The notes below the pieces were generated by a model. The model had not been told where the DNA came from and did not search any database. It worked only from the letters and a program-made list of their open reading frames with translations. From an uncultured Neisseria sp. (GTDB lineage Bacteria; Pseudomonadota; Gammaproteobacteria; Burkholderiales; Neisseriaceae), in assembly GCA_927911515.1 (NCBI GenBank), contig CAKMQH010000135.1, forward strand, positions 1 through 17,855: a DNA stretch of 17,855 nucleotides, read 5' to 3'. Position numbers and translations under genes: made by a program. How positions within the stretch are numbered: position 1 is the stretch's first letter; each line of letters begins with the position of its first letter. Below, piece after piece: positions 1-7,120 of the stretch.

Positions 1-29
1 GAAACCTTGATGTCAGCTTGTCAGGGCTT

Positions 30-478
30 TCAGCGCTTCTTGTCGCGGGCGATGATGATTGGATGTTTTTGGCGGCGCAGTTGCGCTCGAATTCCGTCCA
101 TTTTTGCAAACCGGCTTTAGTTTGAATGATGGGTGACAAAATCAGGACGCGGCGTACCTTGCCCATGTTGAGGCTTTGGTCGATTACTTGCCTTAGCGGG
201 TCTGCCAGCTTGCTTTGGGAGCTTAAATCGGATTTGAGTTCGCAGAAAATCAGTTGGTTTTTATGAAACAGCAAAATGTCGGTTTCGTTGCCCTGACTTT
301 CTCCTCGTATCAGTTGCAAACCTGTCTCCAGTTCTTCGTCTTTCACGCCGTTTTCTTTAAACCATGTGTAAATAAGTTGTTCAAACCAGTCGCCGCTTAT
401 CCATTTTCTCCAGTAGTTGAGAGTTTTTTTATTGTATTTGACGGGTAGGATCAGTCCTTTTTCGTCCAGGCGGATCAC
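30..478 (-). pseudogene. 3' fragment of a PD-(D/E)XK nuclease gene (possibly DUF1887/Card1-like)
   Basis: Read on the minus strand, this is a coding frame with no normal start, running from the transposase junction near 475 to the left. Visible residues include GDWFEQLIYTWF (helix with a conserved Glu), then GNETDILLFHKNQLIFCELKSD. The last segment is a textbook PD-(D/E)XK core: Asp in NETD, then the E-x-K in CELKSD. The arrangement 'NE-D-hydrophobic strand-short turn-strand-(E)CK' is typical of the C-terminal nuclease domain of DUF1887/Card1/Can2 proteins, which carry an N-terminal CARF sensor and act beside type III CRISPR systems. That family assignment is an inference from a partial domain; a Holliday-resolvase-like or restriction-type nuclease is the alternative. 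The N-terminal part is absent. Near 66-70 (five T on the plus strand) a one-base shift would give a natural ending IIIARDKKR and a stop at 30-32; without it the frame runs off the window. Probably non-functional. Confidence 0.55.
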
Positions 479-858
479 CCCTGCCAATACCCATGAGTGC
501 AACCACCTGTCGCCTTTGCTGGAAGGGATAGCCAAAGACATAACCGTCTATGCAGATAAGGGCTACGACAGTGCGGAAAACCGGCAACATCTGAAAGAAC
601 ATCAGTTGCAGGACGGCATTATGCGCAAAGCCCACCGTAACCGTCCGCTGACGGAGGCCCAAACCAAACGTAACCGCTATTTGTCGAAGACCCGTTATGT
701 GGTCGAACAAAGCTTCGGTACGCTGCACCGTAAATTCCGCTACGCCCGGGGCAGCCTATTTTGGTCTGTGTAAAGTGAGTGCGCAAAGCCATCTGAAGGC
801 GATGTGTTTGAACTTGTTGAAAGCGGCTAACAGGCTAAGTGTGCCTGTTGCTGCCTAA
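471..858 (+). pseudogene. IS5-family transposase, C-terminal half, frameshifted
   Basis: The plus-strand frame reads ITPANTHECNHLSPLLEGI, then VYADKGYDSAENR with the second catalytic Asp in the YADKGYDS motif, then KTRYVVEQSFGTLHRKFRYAR with the terminal Glu and following Arg/Lys of the DDE transposase signature. The first Asp and all N-terminal sequence are missing. At 748-751 there is a run of four G. Removing one base lets the frame continue through AAYFGLCKVSAQSHLKAMC to LNLLKAANRLS and a stop at 856-858, the expected IS5 C-terminus. Without that change the frame ends early at 771-773. The gene therefore carries a 5' truncation and an internal frameshift. It is clearly IS5 group; I cannot name the exact IS. 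Confidence 0.8.
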
Positions 859-1005
859 AAGGCGGTTCGGATGCCTGATTATCAGGTATCCGGGGAGGAT
901 TAAGGGGGTATTTGGGTAAAATTAGGCGTAATTAGGGGAGAAAACAGCCGAAAACCTGTGTTTGGGCTTCGGCTGTCGAGGGAAGGGCTTTTTTGCAAAG
1001 GTCTC
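474..1005 (+). mobile_element. 3' remnant of an IS5-family insertion sequence
   Basis: The segment holds the C-terminal part of an IS5-type transposase and about 145 bp of non-coding tail. The tail has an inverted repeat (ACAGCCGAA at 944-952, TTCGGCTGT at 968-976). It ends in a stretch whose complement reads GAGACCTTTGCAAAAAAGCCC (outer edge about 1003-1006), which looks like a terminal inverted repeat of neisserial IS5-family elements. I recall that end sequence from general knowledge of these elements and could not verify it. The left end and the first part of the transposase are missing, so the element is truncated against the nuclease fragment. The left boundary is approximate, and transposition by this copy is not possible. 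Confidence 0.6.
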
Positions 1006-1059
1006 CACTCGTTCCGTCCGTGTAGATCTCAGAATGAATTTCTAAGTTTGGAATAAAAC

Positions 1060-1093
1060 AAACCGGATTCCTTTGATGGGAATCCGGTTTTTC
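1060..1093. terminator. Rho-independent terminator-like hairpin
   Basis: AAACCGGATTCC (1060-1071) and GGAATCCGGTTT (1079-1090) form a perfect 12-bp stem with a 7-nt loop, followed by TTC then TTTT on the plus strand. On the minus strand the stem is followed by TGTTTTATT. It lies between the IS end and the phosphatase-like gene. The surrounding 859-1181 stretch has no gene that I can support. Confidence 0.7.
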
Positions 1094-1108
1094 TTTTGAT
1101 GATTGGAT

Positions 1109-1137
1109 TTTCAGACGACCTTTGGGGTCGTCTGAAA
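1109..1137. terminator. Inverted DNA uptake sequence pair (probable terminator)
   Basis: TTTCAGACGACC and GGTCGTCTGAAA face each other across a 4-5 nt loop. The left copy contains the full 12-mer TTCAGACGACCT (1110-1121), the complement of the AG-mucDUS. The pair lies about 45 bp after the stop codon of the minus-strand phosphatase-like gene. Inverted uptake sequences are commonly used as terminators in Neisseria. Confidence 0.75.
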
Positions 1138-1181
1138 CCTTATCTATACCATTTACCTTTGCTTATTCAAGCTCTTATAGA

Positions 1182-1509
1182 CTAGCTGTCAGAAAAATAC
1201 GGCTCGACGCTTTCTTTCAATATCTCGATCAATTCTTCGTCCATATAGCGGTAATCGTCAGGAATGTCTAAAACAATGATTTCCTTATGCTGCAAAGCGC
1301 GGGAAAACTGTGCCGACAGGCGGTTTTTATGCTTTTGTTCCATCACAAAAACCTTATCCGCCCACGCGATGTCGTTGATGGAAACGGTGTGCCGTGCGGT
1401 AGGGCTTGTGCCTGCGGAACGGGTCTGTACATTCGGATAGCGTCGGAATACCGCTTCAGCGGTGGAGCTGCGCCATTGGTTGCGGCTGCAAATAAAAAAG
1501 TGCGTTCAT
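1182..1509 (-). pseudogene. Low-molecular-weight protein tyrosine phosphatase-like protein (COG4551 type), frameshifted
   Basis: The start ATG is at 1509-1507. Six A on the plus strand (1494-1499) are one too many: removing one base gives a 108-aa protein. It starts MNALFICSRNQWRSSTAEAV, continues with RSAGTSPTARHTVSINDIAWADKVFVMEQKHKNRL and ends with IIVLDIPDDYRYMDEELIEIL. The CSRNQWRS loop fits the C-x5-R-S phosphate-binding loop (Cys7 to Arg13). The DIPDDY(R)-MD end is typical of the short COG4551 'predicted protein tyrosine phosphatase' family of about 105-110 aa. Substrate and role are unknown; the general Asp may lie in the DIPDD motif (inference). As written, translation from the ATG stops after 17 codons. 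Since the rest is well conserved, a homopolymer sequencing error is more likely than a dead gene. Confidence 0.8.
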
Positions 1510-1514
1510 AGAAA

Positions 1515-1542
1515 TTAAAAAAGGCGGACAAATATCCGCCTT
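1515..1542 (-). terminator. Terminator of the 71-aa hypothetical gene
   Basis: On the minus strand, AAGGCGGA and TCCGCCTT form an 8-bp stem (plus-strand arms 1521-1528 and 1535-1542) followed by a run of T (the A run at 1517-1522 on the plus strand). This is a standard intrinsic terminator. It lies about 43 bp after the stop of the 1585-1799 gene and just upstream of the phosphatase-like start at 1509, so the two genes are transcribed separately. Confidence 0.8.
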
Positions 1543-1584
1543 GTGAAATCATCTCGATGGGGTCGAAATGTGTTTTTTTTTAAG

Positions 1585-1799
1585 TTAATCAAACCATTCA
1601 GCTTCAAATTCATGCTGCCTGAAGGGGTAAACAAAGCCCAGTTTTTGCGCGCGTTTGACTTTATTTCTGCGGAATACATCAAATCCCACTTTTTCTCGGG
1701 CTTACCCTCAGAAGGGTCTTTACCGTGTACGCGATGGCTGGGTCGTTTTGCTTGATGCCGCCGCCATGCACGGCTGCGACTTTGGTCTAAATTGTCCAT
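1585..1799 (-). pseudogene. Small basic conserved hypothetical protein (71 aa), frameshifted
   Basis: The start ATG is at 1799-1797. The reading frame is rich in Arg, His and Lys: MDNLDQSRSRAWRRHQAKR, then HRVHGKD and KPEKKWDLMYS. After the CC at 1671-1672 (GG on the plus strand) the frame is lost. Adding one base gives RRNKVKRAQKLGFVYPFRQ and an acidic end HEFEAEWFD with a stop at 1585-1587, 71 aa in all. This ending is far more protein-like than the uncorrected frame. Such an Arg/Lys-rich small protein may bind nucleic acid, but I do not recognise the family and give no function. It has a good promoter upstream (1889-1917) and a terminator downstream (1515-1542), so it looks like a real monocistronic gene. 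Confidence 0.6.
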
Positions 1800-1888
1800 T
1801 ATCTGCTTTCTAACTTTGTTTCGGAAATCGGGTTCAGCAGCCGCGATTTTTCTGTGTTCGATTATTCGGCAAGAAAAAGGAAAATCGG

Positions 1889-1917
1889 ATTGTAGCCAAA
1901 TTAGCTTGACAATACAA
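1889..1917 (-). promoter_or_regulatory. Sigma-70 promoter of the 71-aa gene
   Basis: On the minus strand, TTGTAT (complement of 1912-1917) and TACAAT (complement of 1889-1894) are separated by exactly 17 bp, a good match to -35 and -10 boxes. The start codon lies about 90 bp downstream at 1799. There is no other minus-strand gene between them. Confidence 0.6.
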
Positions 1918-1940
1918 GCATTTGACCGTCGTTGTGAAAC

Positions 1941-1952
1941 AGGTCGTCTGAA
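1941..1952 (+). repeat. DNA uptake sequence AGGTCGTCTGAA
   Basis: A single full 12-mer of the AG-mucDUS dialect, lying just after the rarA stop codon (rarA is on the minus strand). It has no inverted partner nearby. Uptake sequences are recognised by the ComP pilin during natural transformation. Confidence 0.85.
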
Positions 1953-1966
1953 ATGTGAGACACCAT

Positions 1967-3280
1967 TTACTTCTGTTTATTCAACGCTTCTTCATCCAGC
2001 GATTTCAACCATTCCAGCTTTTCGCCGATTTTGATTTCCAGCCCGCGCGGGACGGGTTGGTAGAAGTCCGGTTCGTCCAAGCCGTCGGGCATATAGCTTT
2101 CACCGGCGGCGTAGGCATTCGGTTCGTCGTGGGCGTAGCGGTATTCGCGTCCGTAGCCCAATTCCTTCATCAGCTTGGTCGGGGCGTTGCGCAGGTGGAT
2201 GGGTACTTCGTCGCTGGCGTTTTCTTTGACGAAGCGGCGCATTTGGTTGTATGCCTTGTAGCCCGCGTTGGATTTCGCGGCGGCGGCAAGGTATAACACG
2301 GCTTGTGCCAGCGCGAGTTCGCCTTCGGGCGAGCCTAAGCGTTCGAAGGTAGCGGCGGCATCGTTGGCGATTTGGAAGGCGCGCGGGTCGGCAAGCCCGA
2401 TGTCCTCCCAAGCCATGCGTACGATGCGGCGGGCGAGGTAACGCGGGTCGGTGCCGCCGTCGAGCATACGGCAAAACCAATACAGCGCGGCATTGGGATG
2501 CGAACCGCGCACGGATTTGTGCAGGGCGGAGATTTGGTTGTAGAAACTCTCGCCACCTTTGTCGAAACGGCGGATTTGCGCGCCCAAGCTGTCGGCGAGA
2601 AATTCGGCAGTTAAGGTTTTCAGACGGCGTGTATCGGCGGCGCGTAAAAGTTGTTCCAATAAATTCAACAATCTGCGCGCATCGCCGTCGGCGGTATTGA
2701 CGAGCAGCTCTTGCGCATCGGCTTCAATCGTGAAATCCCGGTATTCGGGCAACGCCAAGACTTTGGCAATCAGTTTCTGGAGGTCGTCTGAAGACAAGGA
2801 TTGCAAAACATACACCTGCGCGCGGCTCAACAGCGCGGGATTGACTTCGAACGACGGATTTTCCGTAGTCGCGCCGATAAAGGTCAGCAAACCGCTTTCG
2901 ACATGGGGCAGAAACGCGTCCTGTTGCGCCTTGTTGAAGCGGTGGACTTCATCGACAAACAAAATCGTCGCGCGTCCCTGCTGCAAAGCGATTTCTGCCT
3001 TATCGATTGCCTCGCGTATGTCTTTTACGCCGGAAAATACGGCGGAAACAGGCAGAAACTGGGCATTGAAACTCTGAGCCAAAATCCGCGCCAACGTCGT
3101 CTTGCCCACGCCCGGCGGACCCCACAGCAACATAGAATGCGGCTTCCCGCCTTCCACCGCCACACGCAGCGGCTTACCTTCGCCGATTAAATGCTGCTGC
3201 CCGATAACGTCATCAAGCGTATGCGGGCGCAGGCGTTCGGCAAGCGGCGCATCGGGTTGGCGGGTAAAGAGGTCGGACAT
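1967..3280 (-). CDS. rarA: Replication-associated recombination protein A (AAA+ ATPase)
   Basis: A 437-aa protein of the RarA/MgsA/WRNIP1 family. These clamp-loader-like AAA+ ATPases act at stalled or gapped replication forks and interact with SSB. The start is MSDLFTRQPDAPLAERLRP (ATG at 3280-3278), the usual RarA N-terminus; the longer frame to 3361 runs into uptake sequences and is rejected. Walker A is GPPGVGKTT (residues 54-62), Walker B is ILFVDEVHRF (106-115) with DEVH as in RarA, and sensor 1 is GATTENPSFEVN followed by the arginine-finger region ALLSRAQVY. The C-terminal half contains the tetramerisation region (DPRYLARRIVRMAWEDIGLADP) and the RarA end (YMPDGLDEPDFYQP). Length and motifs are complete, with no break. 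A full uptake sequence lies inside the gene at 2781-2792. Confidence 0.97.
   Translation of the reverse strand: MSDLFTRQPDAPLAERLRPHTLDDVIGQQHLIGEGKPLRVAVEGGKPHSMLLWGPPGVGKTTLARILAQSFNAQFLPVSAVFSGVKDIREAIDKAEIALQQGRATILFVDEVHRFNKAQQDAFLPHVESGLLTFIGATTENPSFEVNPALLSRAQVYVLQSLSSDDLQKLIAKVLALPEYRDFTIEADAQELLVNTADGDARRLLNLLEQLLRAADTRRLKTLTAEFLADSLGAQIRRFDKGGESFYNQISALHKSVRGSHPNAALYWFCRMLDGGTDPRYLARRIVRMAWEDIGLADPRAFQIANDAAATFERLGSPEGELALAQAVLYLAAAAKSNAGYKAYNQMRRFVKENASDEVPIHLRNAPTKLMKELGYGREYRYAHDEPNAYAAGESYMPDGLDEPDFYQPVPRGLEIKIGEKLEWLKSLDEEALNKQK
2781..2792 (+). repeat. Intragenic DNA uptake sequence in rarA
   Basis: AGGTCGTCTGAA occurs inside rarA. On the coding strand it reads TTCAGACGACCT, encoding the SSDDLQ stretch of the protein. 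Intragenic uptake sequences are common in genome-maintenance genes of Neisseria. Confidence 0.85.
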
Positions 3281-3300
3281 GGCAGTTTCCGTGAAAAGGG

Positions 3301-3338
3301 TTTTCAGACGACGTGGATTATAGCAGGTCGTCTGAAAA
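3301..3338. promoter_or_regulatory. Inverted uptake sequences flanking a -10-like box upstream of rarA
   Basis: TTTTCAGACGAC (3301-3312) and AGGTCGTCTGAAAA (3325-3338) form an inverted pair directly upstream of rarA. Between them the minus strand reads TATAAT (complement of 3317-3322), a perfect -10 box 37 bp before the rarA ATG. A -35 box at the right distance (3340-3345, CCGTCC) is poor, so the promoter call is tentative. Confidence 0.4.
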
Positions 3339-3387
3339 CGGACGGATGGCAAAGAGAACAATAAAGACAGGATACATCACAACTGTC

Positions 3388-3482
3388 ATTCCCGCGCAGC
3401 GGGAATCCGCTTGTGAATTTCAGTTGATTGATTTTTATGGCTTTACTTATCCTCAAAGATGGATTCCCGCCTGCGCGGGAAT
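3388..3482. repeat. dRS3-bounded neisserial intergenic mosaic element (NIME)
   Basis: Two copies of the neisserial dRS3 repeat are present: ATTCCCGCGCAGCGGGAAT (3388-3406) and ATTCCC-GCCTGCGC-GGGAAT (3463-3482). Each has the conserved ATTCCC/GGGAAT arms. They flank about 56 bp of spacer of the kind called an RS element. dRS3/NIME repeats are known from meningococcus and other Neisseria as recombination sites and as targets of filamentous phage integration. This copy forms the 3' end of the adjacent minus-strand gene. Confidence 0.85.
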
Positions 3483-5030
3483 GACGGCATGGGTTTGCCA
3501 TATAGGTTGGACATTGAAATTATTCAAGCCGGCATTGGATTGGGCGTTAAGGTCATTTTTAAATCTAACATCGGTTTTAATATCAATCGCTGGATCATCA
3601 TGGCCTGTATTCTCGGGATTACCGTCGTCAATGCCATCAGTATTGGTACTGATATAACTTTCCGGCATGATTTGCAGAGCTTTTCCGCTGATGACGATAC
3701 ATTCTTTAGCTAATTTTTTAGCTTCTTTAGCAGCTAATTCGTCAGCTGCTTTTCGTTCTTCAGTTTTAGAGTCCTCATCTTTAATTTTAGTGGAGTCGGC
3801 TTTAGTGTTATCAGTAGTCGCTGGGCAAAAAAACTTAATATCGCCCAAATTCCACGCCATATAGCCGTATAGAGCGTTGTTGCGTTGTTCGGGAGTCGAA
3901 GAACACTTCACAATGCCTTTTTTTGCTTTTTCTTTTTCTGAAAGAATAGAACATTTGAAATTTTGTTTTAATTTGATCAAGTCATTTTTATCAATACCGT
4001 TGGTTTCTTGAGAGCCGTTGTTTTGTTGAAAGTTATTATGCAATAAATACCATGAGGAGTTTTCAGGAATCTCAATGGCATGGGTAAAATTTAAGATTGC
4101 TATTTTATCGCTAAAACCGAATATCAATAGACATAATGTTATGACTATTGTCATGACCCCCTTAATAAAAATTTTATCAATTGAATTGAGATAGCCAATT
4201 AAGTTGTTATGAATATAATGGAAAACTATAATTGCAGTTATTAGTATAGATAGAAATAGAGAGATATTTATATTTTTTGCTTGTGGGAATAAATATTCTA
4301 AAAAAATTCCTAGTAATCGAAAAAGTGTAATAATAATTGGCAAGTAAATTATTATAAATAATAATCTTATTACCCATATAACAATTTTATCAGAGTGATT
4401 TGACTTAGGAGATTTCAGATTTCGAATATCTTGTATTAAAAGAACTAATTCTGGTAATAGTAAATAAGCTAAAATATAGTATAACAAAAATATAATAATA
4501 AAAATAATTATAAAAACCGTACTTGCAACGATTAAGTTAGACGGATTGTTTATTACATCAGGAAGAAGACTTAATTGATTAATCTTTAAGAGATAGACAT
4601 ATAAAACAAATCCACCTAAGAGTATCCCTAATACTGTCGATATTCCGATGAGTTTACTGATTGTTTCAAATGATCAGACAGTTTTCTTTGCTCTTTTAGT
4701 TGCTCAACTGTATCAGCTTGTTTCATTTCTTCTTGTTTTGCAGCATCATTGTTTTCTGCGGCATTTTCATACGCCTTCTCTGAGTTTTTTATTTTTTCTT
4801 GCTTCTCTCCATTCTTTAATTTTTATAAAAAAATTACATAAGCGCGTAGGTTTATTTTTATTCTGTACATTGTCTTCTGATTCAGGCTGTTTATTTGCAG
4901 CGGTATGCTCTGAATGCTTTTGAATACCCTCGTCAGCCATTTTCTCTTGATTCTCTTTAGGGTTTTGCGTGTTTTCGTTTGAGTTAGCTTTTGATTGAGC
5001 TTTTAATTTAACTTTTAATTTTTTAACCAT
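3453..5030 (-). pseudogene. AT-rich multi-pass membrane protein of unknown function (525 aa reconstructed; two frame breaks; repeat-derived C-terminus)
   Basis: The start is ATG at 5030. The N-terminus is charged and low-complexity (MVKKLKVKLKAQSKANSNEN...), ending FFIKIKEWREARKNK. A T6 run on the plus strand (4785-4790) has one base too many. Removing it gives a coiled-coil-like stretch (NSEKAYENAAENNDAAKQEE ... QLKEQRKLSDH). Adding a base at 4668-4670 returns to the original frame (FETISKLIGISTVLGILLGG). Because the two breaks compensate, the span stays a multiple of three. About five hydrophobic segments follow, among them LGILLGGFVLYVYLL, VFIIIFIIIFLLYYILAYLL, LLFIIIYLPIIITLF, LFLSILITAIIVF and VMTIVITLCLLIF. 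Then comes a soluble domain with FKCSILSEKEKAKKGIVKCS, YGYMAWNLGDIKFFC and a Lys/Glu-rich helix. The last 12 residues (HAVIPAQAGIHL) are encoded by the dRS3 repeat. I do not recognise the family. Its low GC suggests horizontal acquisition. Confidence 0.6.
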
Positions 5031-5108
5031 TGATAAATTCTCTATTTTCCCAAAAAAAACGGATTATACCCCGACTTTCCTCAATCCCCCATCTCACACC
5101 GCTTACGG

Positions 5109-5114
5109 TATAAT
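5109..5114 (+). promoter_or_regulatory. -10 box upstream of the lipoprotein gene
   Basis: TATAAT is a perfect -10 hexamer 60 bp before the lipoprotein ATG at 5174. No convincing -35 box lies 16-18 bp upstream, so the promoter may depend on an activator or be weak. A divergent TATAAT on the minus strand (complement of 5063-5068) lies 33 bp before the membrane-gene start at 5030, also without a clear -35. Confidence 0.45.
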
Positions 5115-5144
5115 ACGCGTTTGTTTAAGGACTTTGCGGGGCGT

Positions 5145-5156
5145 TTCAGACGACCT
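5145..5156 (-). repeat. DNA uptake sequence in the 5' leader of the lipoprotein gene
   Basis: TTCAGACGACCT is a full uptake 12-mer on the minus strand. It lies between the -10 box at 5109 and the ribosome binding site at 5163, so it would be transcribed in the leader. It has no inverted partner. Confidence 0.8.
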
Positions 5157-5173
5157 TGCGACAAGGGATGGCT

Positions 5174-5551
5174 ATGAATATGAAAAAGATTGTTGCCGTT
5201 GCTTCTGTGGCGGCGTTGTTGTGCGGTTGCGCTTATGATTCGGATTCGTCGTTCGGCGGTTTGGGCGGCGGTACGGGTATCGGCGGCAGCGTGGTGAAAA
5301 TGGCGGTCGATCATCAGTGCCGTTCGGAGTTGAACAAGCGCAATGAGTGGCGTTTGGTCGCGCTGACGATGAGCGCGGACAAACAGCGCGAGTGGGAAGA
5401 CAAAATCTGCGGCTGCGCGAGCGAGGAGGCGCCGAATCAGGTGTCCGCGCAAGAGTTGATGGATGTTTTGAATCCTTCTTCGCGCGATCGGGCGATTGCG
5501 TCGGTAACGGTGAAAACCGTCAATGCTTGTTTCAAGCGTTTGTATAGATAA
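5174..5551 (+). CDS. Small putative lipoprotein (125 aa)
   Basis: The start chosen is ATG 5174 (MNMKK...), six bases after AAGGG at 5163-5167; ATG 5180 is the alternative. The N-terminus MNMKKIVAVASVAALLCGC is a lipoprotein signal: basic residues, a hydrophobic core, then LLCGC with the lipidated Cys at residue 19. The mature part starts AYDSDSSFGGLGGGTGIGG, a Gly-rich linker, followed by a folded region with four cysteines (HQCRSEL, ICGCASEE, VNACFKRLY). These may form two disulfides in the periplasm. The protein is probably anchored in a membrane facing the periplasm. I recognise it only as a neisserial-type lipoprotein, function unknown. It is monocistronic, ending in an inverted uptake-sequence hairpin 5 bp after the stop. 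Confidence 0.8.
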   Translation: MNMKKIVAVASVAALLCGCAYDSDSSFGGLGGGTGIGGSVVKMAVDHQCRSELNKRNEWRLVALTMSADKQREWEDKICGCASEEAPNQVSAQELMDVLNPSSRDRAIASVTVKTVNACFKRLYR

Positions 5552-5555
5552 TGTT

Positions 5556-5591
5556 TTTCAGACGACCTCTGTGTATCGGGGTCGTCTGAAA
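5556..5591. terminator. Inverted uptake-sequence terminator after the lipoprotein gene
   Basis: TTTCAGACGACC (5556-5567) pairs with GGTCGTCTGAAA (5580-5591) over a 12-nt loop. It begins 5 bp after the lipoprotein stop. No long T run follows. Confidence 0.7.
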
Positions 5592-5694
5592 GTTTATAGT
5601 GGATTAAGGTTGGGATAGGGCGGCTTGCGGGATGGTTCGCAGGCGGGTTTCCTGTTTTGATCGGCAATATTTTTGTTTTTATAGAGAAGAAATC

Positions 5695-7107
5695 ATGAAA
5701 TATATCAGTACGCGCGGCGAGACGGCGCATAAACCGTTTAGCGAGGTTTTGTTGATGGGGCTTGCGCCCGACGGCGGTTTGATGCTGCCGGAGCGTTATC
5801 CGCAGGTCAGCCGCGAGACTTTGGATAAGTGGCGCGGTTTGAGCTATCCGGAGCTGGCGTTTGAGGTGATGAGCCTGTTTGTTACGGATATTCCGGCGGA
5901 CGATTTGCGCGATATTGTGAACCGTACTTATACGGAAGCGGCGTTCGGCTCTAAGGAAATCACGCCTGTGCGTACTTTGTCGGACGGTATCAAAATCCAA
6001 GCCTTGTCCAACGGCCCGACGCTGGCGTTTAAGGATATGGCGATGCAGTTTTTGGGCAATGCGTTTGAATATGTGTTGAACAAAAAGGGCAGGGAACTCA
6101 ATATCTTGGGCGCGACCAGCGGCGATACGGGTTCTGCTGCGGAATATGCTTTGCGCGGTAAAAAGGGCGTGAATGTATTTATGCTGTCGCCCGACGGCAA
6201 GATGAGCGCGTTCCAGCGTGCGCAGATGTACAGCCTGCAAGACGAGAATATCCACAATATCGCCGTGAAGGGTATGTTTGACGATTGTCAGGATATTGTG
6301 AAGGCGGTACAGAATGATGCCGCGTTCAAGGAAAAATACCATATCGGTACGGTCAATTCGATCAACTGGGGACGCATCGTTGCGCAAGTGGTTTATTACT
6401 TTGCGGGCTATTTCAAGGCGACGCAAAGCAATGACGAGCAGGTCAGCTTCTGCGTGCCGAGCGGCAACTTCGGTAACGTTTGCGCGGGACATATCGCCAA
6501 ACAGATGGGCTTGCCTATCCGCCGTCTGATTGTCGCGACCAATGAAAACGATGTGTTGGACGAGTTTTTCAAAACCGGCGCATACCGCCCGCGCAACAGC
6601 GAGCATACTTATGTTACCTCCAGCCCGTCTATGGACATTTCCAAAGCGTCCAACTTCGAGCGTTTCGTGTTCGACCTGATGGATCGCGATCCTCAGGAAA
6701 TCAATACGCTGTGGGCGGAAGTCGCGGCGGGCAAAGGCTTTGACTTGCAGTTTGCCTTAGATAAAGTCGGCGGCAAATACGGCTTTACCTCCGGCAAATC
6801 CACCCACGCCAACCGTCTCGCCACCATCAAACAGGTTTATGAGCAAGATAAAGAACTCATCGATCCGCACACCGCTGACGGCGTAAAAGTCGCCCGCGAA
6901 GTGCGTGAAGAAGGGGAGACGGTTGTTTGTTTGGAAACCGCGTTGGCGGCGAAATTCGATGCGACCATACGCGAAGCCGTCGGCGATGTCGTCATTCCGC
7001 GTCCTGCTGCGCTGGAAGGTTTGGAAAACCTGCCGCAGCGCGTCCAAGTCGTGCCGAACAATGCAGCCGCCGTTAAAGAAATTATCCGCGAAACCTTAGA
7101 CAAGTAA
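5695..7107 (+). CDS. thrC: Threonine synthase
   Basis: This PLP enzyme converts O-phosphohomoserine to threonine, the last step of threonine synthesis, in the cytoplasm. The reconstructed start is ATG 5695 (MKYISTRGETAHKPFSEVLL), after GAGAAGAAA at 5684-5692; the upstream extension to 5632 is not protein-like. Its 470 aa match the long gamma/beta-proteobacterial ThrC class. The N-terminal domain has GLAPDGGLMLPE. The PLP lysine is in GPTLAFKDMAMQF (Lys113). The phosphate-binding and substrate regions are ILGATSGDTGSAAEYAL and VPSGNFGNVCAGHIAKQMGLP. The C-terminus (VVCLETALAAKFDATIREAV ... RVQVVPNNAAAVKEII) is complete. It is a single gene, closed by a near-perfect inverted uptake hairpin. No frame break. 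Confidence 0.97.
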   Translation: MKYISTRGETAHKPFSEVLLMGLAPDGGLMLPERYPQVSRETLDKWRGLSYPELAFEVMSLFVTDIPADDLRDIVNRTYTEAAFGSKEITPVRTLSDGIKIQALSNGPTLAFKDMAMQFLGNAFEYVLNKKGRELNILGATSGDTGSAAEYALRGKKGVNVFMLSPDGKMSAFQRAQMYSLQDENIHNIAVKGMFDDCQDIVKAVQNDAAFKEKYHIGTVNSINWGRIVAQVVYYFAGYFKATQSNDEQVSFCVPSGNFGNVCAGHIAKQMGLPIRRLIVATNENDVLDEFFKTGAYRPRNSEHTYVTSSPSMDISKASNFERFVFDLMDRDPQEINTLWAEVAAGKGFDLQFALDKVGGKYGFTSGKSTHANRLATIKQVYEQDKELIDPHTADGVKVAREVREEGETVVCLETALAAKFDATIREAVGDVVIPRPAALEGLENLPQRVQVVPNNAAAVKEIIRETLDK

Positions 7108-7120
7108 TGCGTGTTGCCCA

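Noticed and set aside
2100..2480. Overlapping frames of 73-126 aa within rarA and similar shadows in dinB, cysH and the MFS gene
   Set aside because: All lie inside genes with strong, complete family motifs, and their arginine- or proline-rich composition is that of shadow frames.
3281..3361. N-terminal extension of rarA (27 codons)
   Set aside because: It runs through uptake sequences and a -10-like box. The family starts at MSDLF.
5657..5685. Promoter-like TTGATC-17 bp-TATAGA directly before thrC
   Set aside because: The transcript would start only a few bases before the ATG at 5695, leaving no room for the ribosome binding site. It is kept only as a curiosity.
5437..6606. A 389-aa minus-strand open frame across the lipoprotein gene and thrC
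   Set aside because: It is antisense to thrC and the lipoprotein gene, which have clear family motifs. Its composition is typical of a GC-driven shadow frame.
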